A stretch of DNA of 64,000 nucleotides from Nitrospiraceae bacterium UBA2600 (lineage in GTDB: Bacteria; Nitrospirota; Thermodesulfovibrionia; Thermodesulfovibrionales; Thermodesulfovibrionaceae): assembly GCA_002339325.1 (NCBI GenBank), contig DDKK01000001.1, positions 162,213 to 226,212 of the forward strand. Direction: 5' to 3'. Positions 24,440 through 31,519 of this stretch are shown here, piece by piece. Made by a program: the position numbers and the translations under genes. Position 1 is the first letter of the stretch. Every line of letters starts with the position of its first letter. Below the pieces are notes generated by a model, which worked only from the letters and a program-made list of their open reading frames with translations, was not told the DNA's origin and ran no database searches.

Positions 24440-26164
24440 ATGAAAATTTTAAGAATCAACATGACTAATTTATCGGTCCGTTTTGAAGAACTTGGTGAGT
24501 ATGAAGGACTTGGAGGAAGAGCTCTGACATCTGCGATTATATCAAAGGAAGTAGACCCTCTCTGCCATCCTCTTAGTGCTGATAACAAGCTTGTTATCGC
24601 CTGCGGACTTCTTGGTGGAACAGCTGCAGCCATGTCTGGAAGAGTATCTGTTGGTTGCAAAAGCCCTCTTACAGGAGGCATTAAAGAGGCAAATGCAGGT
24701 GGACAGGCTGGACAGGTGATGGCAAGACTTGGAATTGCAGCCATTGTTCTTGAGGGAAAACCTAAAGAAGAAGGAACATACAAAATTTACATCAACAAAG
24801 AAGGTGCAAAAATTGAAAATGATAATACCCTTAAGATGCTTCCTAATTACGACCTTGTTGAAAAAATCAAAAAGGAATTTGGAGAAAAAATCGCCTGCGT
24901 AAGCATTGGCCCTGCTGGTGAGATGAAGCTATCAGGAGCTTCTGTAGCAGTAACTGATATGGAGCTCAGACCTACGAGGCATGCAGGCAGAGGTGGCGTT
25001 GGTGCAGTAATGGGTTCAAAGGGAGTAAAGGTTATTGTCCTTGATGATGCGGGAACAACTCCGAGACAACCAAAAAATCCAGAGGCCTTTAAAGATGCAA
25101 ATAAACGATTTGTTGCAGGACTACAAAAACATCCTGTTACAGGACAAGGGCTACCTGCATACGGAACAAACGTTTTAACAAACATAGTAAACGAGGTTGG
25201 TGCATATCCAACCTACAACTTTAAAGAAGGTCGCTTTGCAGGAGCAAGAAAGATAAGCGGAGAGGTTCAGGCAGAACTTGAAAAACAAAGAGGTGGGAAC
25301 CCCACACATGGTTGCCACCGTGGATGCGTTATTAGGTGTTCAGGAATTTATCACGACAAAGACGGACACTATCTTACAAAACAGCCTGAGTATGAAACCG
25401 TGTGGGCACTCGGCGGAAACTGTGGAATAGATGACATAGACAAAATTGCCATGATGGATTACCTATGCGACAACTATGGAGTTGACACCATTGAGATGGG
25501 TGCTACAATTGGAGTTGCTATGGAGGCAGGAATTCTTAAATGGGGCGATGCGGACGGAGCAATTAATCTCTTACACGAAATAGGCAAGGGAAGCTACCTT
25601 GGAAGAATAATAGGCAATGGTGCAGCCTTTACGGGAAGAGCTTTCGGTGTTGAGAGAGTTCCCGTTGTAAAAGGACAGGCACTTCCTGCCTATGACCCAA
25701 GAGCAGTGCAGGGTATTGGTGTTACTTATGCTACAAGCCCTATGGGCGCAGACCACACAGCAGGATACTCAATTGCTCTGAATGTCCTCAAAACCGGTGG
25801 CTTTGTTGACCCGCTGAAACCTGAAGGGCAGGTTGACCTCTCTCGTAACCTTCAGATTGCAACAGCCTTTATAGATTCAACAGGTATGTGTCTTTTCATT
25901 GCCTTTGCTCTTCTTGACCAGCCTGAGACAAATCAGGCTTTGGTTGACATGATAAATGCTTTCTACGGCTGGGATATGAAGGATAGCGATGTTGTTGAGT
26001 ATGGGAAAAAGGTTCTCAAATTTGAAAGAGATTTTAACATCCGCGCAGGTTTTACAAAGCAGCATGACAGACTCCCCAGATTCTTCTACAAAGAGCCTAT
26101 TCCTCCTCACAATGTAGTATTTATGGTAAAGGATGAAGAACTTGACCAGCTTTTTAACTGGTAA
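24440..26164 (+). CDS. aor: Aldehyde:ferredoxin oxidoreductase (tungstopterin)
   Basis: Oxidises aldehydes to carboxylic acids with ferredoxin, or reduces acids when ferredoxin is very reduced. The 574-residue protein has the N-terminal pterin domain (EGLGGRALTSAI, GRVSVGCKSPLTGG, RHAGRGGVGAVMGSKGVK), cluster cysteines in GCHRGCVIRCSG near 290-299 and the late cysteine in IDSTGMCLF. A GGAGGG site precedes the ATG and a strong hairpin terminator follows the stop. The neighbouring genes (ior, paaK) suggest aryl or indole acetaldehydes as substrates. Confidence 0.95.
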   Translation: MKILRINMTNLSVRFEELGEYEGLGGRALTSAIISKEVDPLCHPLSADNKLVIACGLLGGTAAAMSGRVSVGCKSPLTGGIKEANAGGQAGQVMARLGIAAIVLEGKPKEEGTYKIYINKEGAKIENDNTLKMLPNYDLVEKIKKEFGEKIACVSIGPAGEMKLSGASVAVTDMELRPTRHAGRGGVGAVMGSKGVKVIVLDDAGTTPRQPKNPEAFKDANKRFVAGLQKHPVTGQGLPAYGTNVLTNIVNEVGAYPTYNFKEGRFAGARKISGEVQAELEKQRGGNPTHGCHRGCVIRCSGIYHDKDGHYLTKQPEYETVWALGGNCGIDDIDKIAMMDYLCDNYGVDTIEMGATIGVAMEAGILKWGDADGAINLLHEIGKGSYLGRIIGNGAAFTGRAFGVERVPVVKGQALPAYDPRAVQGIGVTYATSPMGADHTAGYSIALNVLKTGGFVDPLKPEGQVDLSRNLQIATAFIDSTGMCLFIAFALLDQPETNQALVDMINAFYGWDMKDSDVVEYGKKVLKFERDFNIRAGFTKQHDRLPRFFYKEPIPPHNVVFMVKDEELDQLFNW

Positions 26165-26175
26165 AAATTAAATTT

Positions 26176-26202
26176 AAGGGTGGCTATTGCCACCCTTTTT
26201 TA
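26176..26202 (+). terminator. Rho-independent terminator after aor
   Basis: Perfect 9-base stem AAGGGTGGC / GCCACCCTT with loop TATT (26176-26197), followed by a run of T. The moaD-like ATG at 26208 starts just after the T run. Confidence 0.85.
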
Positions 26203-26207
26203 AATCT

Positions 26208-26450
26208 ATGAGGATAAAAGTAAAACTCTTCGGCGGCTTAAGTTCACAAAGGGATTTTTCAAAAAACGAAGAAGGGGATATTCTTCTTGAATTATCAAAG
26301 CCTGTTACAGTAGCTCAGTTAATAGAATTGTTAGAATTAAATAAAAAACCTTTCATAGTTGTTCTGAACGGTGTAATTCTGAACGAACTTTCAACTCAGA
26401 TAGATAGCAACTCTGAATTAAGCCTTTTCCCTCCTATTGCAGGTGGTTAA
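26208..26450 (+). CDS. MoaD/ThiS-family sulfur carrier
   Basis: An 80-residue ubiquitin-fold sulfur carrier ending in the functional Gly-Gly tail (LFPPIAGG). The N-terminal IKVKLFGGLSS and the VVLNGVILNE block are typical of MoaD. Its place behind aor suggests that it supplies sulfur for tungstopterin dithiolene formation. ATG 26208 is chosen; an upstream in-frame TTG at 26187 lies inside the terminator stem and is unlikely. No Shine-Dalgarno is visible, so expression may come from read-through of the terminator. Confidence 0.8.
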   Translation: MRIKVKLFGGLSSQRDFSKNEEGDILLELSKPVTVAQLIELLELNKKPFIVVLNGVILNELSTQIDSNSELSLFPPIAGG

Positions 26451-26462
26451 TTCAGTCATCAA

Positions 26463-27602
26463 ATGGTAAATCTGAAAGACCTTTTTGTAACCTTTTTAAA
26501 ACTTGGTCTTACTGCCTTCGGCGGACCTGCAATGGTTGCATACATAAGAGAAGTTGCCGTTGAGAGAAAACAGTGGCTTGACGAAAAGACTTTTCACGGA
26601 GGCATTGCTCTTGCTCAGGCAATTCCTGGGGCAACGGCTATGCAGGTTGCAGCCTATGTGGGACTTAAAACAAGAGGAATATTAGGAGGGTTAGTAAGCT
26701 TTGTAGGCTTCGGTATGCCAGCCTTCTTGTTAATGCTTTTTTTGTCTTTCTTGTATGAGAAAACTCGTTCGGTTTCTGAAATTATATCTGTATTTATGGG
26801 GCTTCAAATAGTTGTAGTGGCAATTATTGCCAATGCCTTTTTAATGTTTACCAAGCCTATTTTAAAATCAAAGGGAGAACTTTTGATTGCATTCCTCTCT
26901 TTTCTTCTTTTTACTTTAAAATTTAATCCGTTTCTGATAATTCTAATCTGCCTTTTACTTTCTCAACTTATTTTCAAAGAAGAGACGATTAAAATTGAGA
27001 ATAACTCAAAAAAGGTCAACTTAAGAGGAATGGCAATTCTGCTTATAGCCCTATTATTTTTGCTTTTACTTCTTTTTATATCTGATAAAACTCTTTTTAA
27101 TATTGCCATAACAATGATTAAAATAGACTGCTTTGCCTTTGGCGGAGCGTATGCATCACTACCCCTCATGTTACATGAATTTGTCGACAGGCTCAAGTGG
27201 ATTGATGAAAAGACTTTCATGGACGGAATTGCACTTGGCCAGATAACTCCTGGCCCTATTGTAATTACCGCAACATTTGTTGGTTATCTTTTGAAAGGTT
27301 ACATTGGTGCAATAATCGCCACCTTAGCCATTTTCTCTCCTTCTTTTTTAATTATGGCTTTAGCCTCTGAAATAGATGGAAAAATTAAAAATTCAAAAAT
27401 ATTCAGTCGGGCCAAAAAAGGACTTATTGCTTCTTTTTCGGGACTTCTTCTTTTTGCTACGATTAAATTTGCATATACTTTAGAATGGAATTGGATAAAA
27501 CTATTATTTTTATCCGTAAGCATCTTCTGTCTGATTAAAAAGATAAACATTCTCTATGTAGTAATCATTGGAGCAACTATATCGGCCTTCGTCTTTAAAT
27601 AA
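26463..27602 (+). CDS. chrA: Chromate transporter (CHR family), two-domain
   Basis: Integral membrane protein of 379 residues made of two homologous halves, each with the CHR signature: LGLTAFGGPAMVAYIR near residue 13-28 and CFAFGGAYASLPLM in the second half, each followed by a GIALxQ(A/I)xPG motif (GIALAQAIPG and GIALGQITPG). About ten hydrophobic segments are visible. Family members export chromate, though many genomic copies may move other oxyanions such as sulfate, tungstate or molybdate. It follows the moaD-like gene by 12 bases, so tungstate or molybdate handling is a possibility. Confidence 0.88.
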   Translation: MVNLKDLFVTFLKLGLTAFGGPAMVAYIREVAVERKQWLDEKTFHGGIALAQAIPGATAMQVAAYVGLKTRGILGGLVSFVGFGMPAFLLMLFLSFLYEKTRSVSEIISVFMGLQIVVVAIIANAFLMFTKPILKSKGELLIAFLSFLLFTLKFNPFLIILICLLLSQLIFKEETIKIENNSKKVNLRGMAILLIALLFLLLLLFISDKTLFNIAITMIKIDCFAFGGAYASLPLMLHEFVDRLKWIDEKTFMDGIALGQITPGPIVITATFVGYLLKGYIGAIIATLAIFSPSFLIMALASEIDGKIKNSKIFSRAKKGLIASFSGLLLFATIKFAYTLEWNWIKLLFLSVSIFCLIKKINILYVVIIGATISAFVFK

Positions 27603-27718
27603 AAAATCACAAAATGCTATTTTTTAGTTTTTTTAATCAATACTCCAAAACTTACAAATCGAAACTTCCGTCTAACGCAAGCATTACAGGAACTTCAATT
27701 ATTTTAATTTTTTGATTC

Positions 27719-28126
27719 TTATAATTGAAATTTTTTGCCTATTGGAATTAGTTCCGATGCAGCAATTAAGCATGCCTTAATTATCAAATTTTCAGGGATA
27801 GCTTCATAAATATTTCCTCTAAACTGAATGGTTCTGCATTCTTCATCACCACATACACTACAACACTGTGACTGTCCTGTTTCTGCACCAATCCATACCT
27901 CAAGAGGCTTACCGTTAATCAGTATAAGATTGGAAATTAAAGGGTTTTTATTGAATTCTGTATCGGTTAATTCATTTTTTTCTAATAAGACTTCAATATT
28001 AAAGAACTTAAGAGCTTCTCTAAGCTTGGTGTAAGCCTTCTCAATTTCTAATCCCGTATCTACACATCTTGGACATGTAGTATTATTTTGAACAAGTCTC
28101 TGCCATCTGATGATTAGTTTTTCCAT
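27719..28126 (-). CDS. DUF2703-family protein
   Basis: A 135-residue protein with the layout of DUF2703, a probable thioredoxin-like family. Cysteines are ordered as C18-x2-C21 near the start (TTCPRC) and C88, C89, C92, C97 in QCCSVCGDEECRT, followed by YEAIPENLIIKACLIAA. The pattern looks like metal or redox chemistry rather than membrane function. It stands alone on the minus strand; the surrounding bases are AT-rich and hold no clear terminator. No function can be assigned. Confidence 0.75.
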   Translation of the reverse strand: MEKLIIRWQRLVQNNTTCPRCVDTGLEIEKAYTKLREALKFFNIEVLLEKNELTDTEFNKNPLISNLILINGKPLEVWIGAETGQSQCCSVCGDEECRTIQFRGNIYEAIPENLIIKACLIAASELIPIGKKFQL

Positions 28127-28239
28127 ATAGATAATAAAAATATTTTATAAGAAAAAATAATTTTATGCAATATTATAAAGCGATTTTTAATTTTGATATA
28201 AAAATAATTCAATTTAAATACATTGAAAGAAATTCAATT

Positions 28240-28258
28240 TTTTAATAAGTTATTAAAA
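28240..28258. promoter_or_regulatory. AT-rich palindrome upstream of the decarboxylase gene
   Basis: TTTTAATAAGTTATTAAAA is a 9-base inverted repeat around a single G, 73 bases before the decarboxylase ATG. The rest of the 204-base gap (28127-28330) is plain AT-rich sequence. An operator is possible, but AT-rich palindromes arise easily by chance. Confidence 0.25.
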
Positions 28259-28317
28259 TTAACTGATAAACTTATAATAAAGGCTTTTTATCCTATCGAA
28301 ATAATGTTAAATTGTGA

Positions 28318-28323
28318 TAAAAT
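28318..28323 (+). promoter_or_regulatory. Putative -10 box of the decarboxylase-speE operon
   Basis: TAAAAT at 28318-28323 is 7 bases before the ATG at 28331, with no Shine-Dalgarno and no convincing -35. It matches the leaderless layout seen at other operon heads in this window. Confidence 0.35.
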
Positions 28324-28330
28324 TTAAGTT

Positions 28331-29449
28331 ATGAAAGAAATTAGAAAACAGCTCATGGACAGGGTTTTAAACTGGATTGCCTCGCACGATGATGAACCAC
28401 CCTATCTTCTGATTGACAGAGAAATTCTAAGAGATAAAATTTATACCATCGGGAAAGGCATACTAAATTCGAAAGTTTTCTATGCAGTAAAGGCTAATCC
28501 AGATATTGAAGTGCTTAGATTTTTAAATGAATTCAACGTAGGATTTGAAATTGCGTCAGAAGGAGAACTTGCCATTCTTCAGGAACTAAACGTATCGGCA
28601 GACCGAATAATAACGAGCAATCCCATAAAAACTTTCAAATTTTTAAAGGCCGCTGTTGACTACGGTATTGATTATTATGCCTTTGACTCCATTGCTGAAG
28701 TTGATAAAATGGCAAAATACGCTCCTTCAAAAAAGGTTTATGTAAGACTTACTGTGCCTAACGAAGGAAGTGAATGGCCTCTCAGTAAAAAATTCGGCGT
28801 TGAAATTGAAGAAGCTGTTGAACTTATGATTTATGCCAAAAAAAGAGGGCTTAAGCCTGTTGGAATTACCTTCCACGTAGGTTCTCAGTGTAGCAATATC
28901 TATAACTGGCATACAGCCATTGATAAAGCCCGGCAAGTAAAGGAATTGGCTCAGAAAGAGGGAATTTCAATCGAAATGCTCAATATAGGTGGAGGTTATC
29001 CTATTGAATATTTAAAAAAAGTTCCTGATATAGAGACTATTGAGAGTAAAATCGACTCTCTCCTTCAAAAGAGTTTTCCCGGCACAGACATTTTTATAGA
29101 GCCTGGAAGAGCTGTTGTAGGTGATGCGGGAGTATTTGTAGCAAAGATAATTGGAAAAGCAAAAAGGGGAGATGAAAACTGGCTTTACATAGATGTGGGA
29201 GTATTCAACGGACTGATGGAAAGCATAGGAGGCATAAAATATCAATACATTGTTGGAAGTAGAGGAGAAGAGAAGGAATGGACCATTGCAGGTCCAAGCT
29301 GTGATAGTTTTGACGTAATTGACAGAGGAGTTGTCCTGCCTGAACCAGATGTAGGCAGTCTCATACTAATTCTCTCTGCAGGAGCTTACACTGTATCATA
29401 TGCCTCAGAGTTCAATGGATTTTCCATACCAAAAACATTCTTAATATAG
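28331..29449 (+). CDS. Fold type III PLP decarboxylase (ornithine decarboxylase-like)
   Basis: A 372-residue decarboxylase of the eukaryotic-type ODC family. The PLP lysine is K54 in FYAVKANPDIEVL; GGGYPIEYL binds the phosphate, EPGRAVVGDAGV is the family signature, and the catalytic cysteine lies in GPSCDSFDVI near 325. It probably makes putrescine from ornithine, feeding spermidine synthase encoded 10 bases downstream. Lysine or mixed specificity is possible, since small loop changes alter the substrate. No Shine-Dalgarno is seen. Confidence 0.87.
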   Translation: MKEIRKQLMDRVLNWIASHDDEPPYLLIDREILRDKIYTIGKGILNSKVFYAVKANPDIEVLRFLNEFNVGFEIASEGELAILQELNVSADRIITSNPIKTFKFLKAAVDYGIDYYAFDSIAEVDKMAKYAPSKKVYVRLTVPNEGSEWPLSKKFGVEIEEAVELMIYAKKRGLKPVGITFHVGSQCSNIYNWHTAIDKARQVKELAQKEGISIEMLNIGGGYPIEYLKKVPDIETIESKIDSLLQKSFPGTDIFIEPGRAVVGDAGVFVAKIIGKAKRGDENWLYIDVGVFNGLMESIGGIKYQYIVGSRGEEKEWTIAGPSCDSFDVIDRGVVLPEPDVGSLILILSAGAYTVSYASEFNGFSIPKTFLI

Positions 29450-29459
29450 GAGGAATAGA

Positions 29460-30296
29460 ATGATTAGATTTTTTGAAAAAGACCCTTATGCACCGATACA
29501 GTATACCTATGAAGTGGAAAAAATTCTCTACAAAGGAAAAAGTCCGTTTCAGGATATAATGGTCTTCGAAAACCCCTATTTTGGCAGAGTTCTTGTGCTT
29601 GACAATGTTGTTCAACTTACTGAAAGAGATGAATTCATATACCACGAAATGCTCACTCATGTGCTTATGCACTCTCATCCAGAAGCAAAAAAAGTGGCTG
29701 TAATAGGTGGTGGAGACGGTGGTGCCGTAAGGGAGGTTCTAAAGCATGATTGCGTTGAAAAGCTATATTTTATTGAGATAGACGAAGAAGTAATAAAAGT
29801 ATCAAAACAGTTCTTTCCAACAGTTTCCTCTGCCATTGATGACCCAAGAGTAGAGATAAAATGCATGGACGGAGCAGAGTTTATAAAGTCTATGGAAAAC
29901 TCACTCGACGTTATAATTGTTGACTCTACAGACATTATTGGTTTTGCAAAAAGCCTCTTTACCGTGGAATTCTTCAAATCTGTTCGAGATGCTCTTACGG
30001 AAAAAGGCATGTTTGTTACACTCTCCGAATCCCTTATCTTCCATAAAGAGCTTGTATATGAAGTTCAAAGCTCAATGAAGCTGATATTCCCGATTGTTGA
30101 CCTTTACACAGCAAGTATTGCCACCTATGCAGGAAACTGGTGGACTTTTTCGGTTGGTTCGAAAGCTCTTGACCCTCGTGAACCAAGAAAACCCTTTAAA
30201 GTAAATACAAAACTTTACACTTCTGAGCTTCATAAAAGCTGCTTTATTCCAAAAGATATTTACAGCAAACTAATGAGCAAACAGTTAGACTGGTAG
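29460..30296 (+). CDS. speE: Spermidine synthase (aminopropyltransferase)
   Basis: Transfers an aminopropyl group from decarboxylated S-adenosylmethionine to a diamine. The 278-residue protein carries GGGDGGAVREVLKH for the nucleoside, EIDEEVIKVS for the ribose, the catalytic aspartate in VDSTD, and VYEVQSSMK. The usual proline after that aspartate and a second proline are replaced (VDSTDIIGFAKSLF where DSxDPxGPAxxLF is common), so the amine pocket may differ. AGGAGGAAT precedes the ATG. It is co-transcribed with the decarboxylase. Confidence 0.93.
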   Translation: MIRFFEKDPYAPIQYTYEVEKILYKGKSPFQDIMVFENPYFGRVLVLDNVVQLTERDEFIYHEMLTHVLMHSHPEAKKVAVIGGGDGGAVREVLKHDCVEKLYFIEIDEEVIKVSKQFFPTVSSAIDDPRVEIKCMDGAEFIKSMENSLDVIIVDSTDIIGFAKSLFTVEFFKSVRDALTEKGMFVTLSESLIFHKELVYEVQSSMKLIFPIVDLYTASIATYAGNWWTFSVGSKALDPREPRKPFKVNTKLYTSELHKSCFIPKDIYSKLMSKQLDW

Positions 30297-30343
30297 GAAA
30301 AAAGCGAGAGGTCAACGAAGTATATCTCCTTACACTACAATCT

Positions 30344-30487
30344 GTAATTCCGAGCCGAGCGAAGCGAGCCCTGAGCCGTAGGCGAAGGGTCTGCGAGGAA
30401 TCCCCAGATTTTTCAACCTCGGGCTTTGCCCTAGGGATGACCCTACAGGGCAGATTCCTCACTCCCATTGAGGGCGCTCGGAATTAC
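30344..30487. repeat. Nested palindromic intergenic element (REP/MITE-like)
   Basis: Part of the 374-base gap between speE and torF. Perfect outer repeats GTAATTCCGAGC (30344-30355) and GCTCGGAATTAC (30476-30487) enclose an inner pair GAGGAATC (30395-30402) and GATTCCTC (30453-30460), with a small GGGC-TTT-GCCC hairpin at 30421-30431. The ATTCCGAG/GCGAAGCGAG words resemble a family of interspersed palindromes found in many genomes. The element is clearly more GC-rich than the flanks. It may also stop transcription after speE. Confidence 0.7.
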
Positions 30488-30542
30488 CTTTAATAATTGA
30501 ACAGTCTCTAAATACATGATTACCTTACTGTAATTGAAAACT

Positions 30543-30560
30543 TTCTACAAAAATGTAGAA
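30543..30560. promoter_or_regulatory. Candidate enhancer (UAS) for sigma-54 activator
   Basis: TTCTACA-AAAA-TGTAGAA is a perfect 7-base inverted repeat centred about 97 bases upstream of the predicted sigma-54 start site, where enhancer-binding proteins normally bind. A second weaker pair, ATTAC-N6-GTAAT, lies at 30519-30534. Confidence 0.5.
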
Positions 30561-30621
30561 GCATACAAAATTGTCATTATTATTATTTCCAAAAACCTAT
30601 AAATTTCAATAACTTTCCCTC

Positions 30622-30637
30622 TGGCACAGAATTCGCA
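30622..30637 (+). promoter_or_regulatory. Sigma-54 promoter of torF-amt-glnK
   Basis: TGGCAC (30622-30627), five bases, then TCGCA (30633-30637) differs from the TGGCAC-N5-TTGCA consensus at a single position and keeps the invariant GG and GC. The predicted start at about 30648 leaves a short leader with GGAGG at 30659-30663, 7 bases before the torF ATG. Confidence 0.72.
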
Positions 30638-30670
30638 AATACTCTAAAAAAACTAAATGGAGGTGCTGTT

Positions 30671-31507
30671 ATGAGAAGTTTTAAGATTTTGTTGGTGCTT
30701 TTGTTCTTACTGGTTTCCTTTTCCCTTACCATGGCAGAGGAAGTTAAAAAAGAAGAGGGAAAGAAAGAAGAGGAAAAGGTTACTGGAAGCGTATCGCTTG
30801 GAGCTTACAACAGGTATATTTTCAGAGGTTATGAACTAAGTTCTGGTAGCGTTGTTATTCAGCCTTCAGTAACTCTTTCCTACAAGGGTTTTTCTCTAAA
30901 CTACTGGGGCAATATTGACACAAATGAAAAGAAAACACAGAGTTTCGTTCCTGACAGACCGGGCAGCAAAAGCTTCAACGAATCGGACATTACTCTTAGC
31001 TATACCCATTCGTTCGGACCCCTATCTCTCACTGGAGGTTACATTTATTATGGTACGAAATACACTGACGAGACTGAAGAGCTTTTTATAAGTGCAAGTT
31101 ACGACATAATCTCTAAACCAACTCTTACGATTTATCGGGATATTACAACATATCCAGGCACTTATGTAAATCTCTCTTTCTCCCATTCCTTTGAAGTTTA
31201 TAAGGATATTACCTTAGACCTTGCTGCATCCTTTGGTTATTTCAAAGGTGATGACAACTACTGGAGAACCTATGAAAGTAGCACAGGCGAGTATACGGGA
31301 AAGAAATACAACGGCTTTCACGATGGTAAGCTTCAGGCAGGATTTACTATCCCTGTTATGAAAAATCTAACTGTTCAGCCTGTGGTTCAATACTGGTTTC
31401 CTCTTTCTAACAAGGCGAAAAGAATTGTTGACGGAAGCTCTTACAATCCTAACGGACATCTTGATGATACGTGGGTCGTAGGATTAGGTGTAACATTTAG
31501 CTTTTAA
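30671..31507 (+). CDS. TorF-family putative outer membrane porin
   Basis: A 278-residue predicted beta-barrel of the TorF/Gcw_chp group. The signal peptide is the first roughly 22 residues (MRSFKILLVLLFLLVSF, cut near TMA-EE), followed by a charged KE-rich linker and alternating strands beginning VSLGAYNRYIFRGYELSSGS, the diagnostic segment, and ending in a phenylalanine (VTFSF) as outer membrane proteins do. Members often sit beside ammonium transporters, as here. It may admit a nitrogenous solute across the outer membrane under nitrogen limitation; the solute is unknown. Confidence 0.82.
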   Translation: MRSFKILLVLLFLLVSFSLTMAEEVKKEEGKKEEEKVTGSVSLGAYNRYIFRGYELSSGSVVIQPSVTLSYKGFSLNYWGNIDTNEKKTQSFVPDRPGSKSFNESDITLSYTHSFGPLSLTGGYIYYGTKYTDETEELFISASYDIISKPTLTIYRDITTYPGTYVNLSFSHSFEVYKDITLDLAASFGYFKGDDNYWRTYESSTGEYTGKKYNGFHDGKLQAGFTIPVMKNLTVQPVVQYWFPLSNKAKRIVDGSSYNPNGHLDDTWVVGLGVTFSF

Positions 31508-31519
31508 AGGAGGTAAAAA

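Noticed and set aside
27652..27712. Short minus-strand open stretch ending in MLALDGSFDL after the DUF2703 gene
   Set aside because: About 20 codons, no ribosome binding site and no start giving a sensible protein. It could be a frame-shifted remnant, but nothing supports this.
28127..28330. Possible RNA gene in the AT-rich gap before the decarboxylase
   Set aside because: No tRNA-like fold or GC-rich stem was seen; only an AT palindrome and a -10-like box are present.
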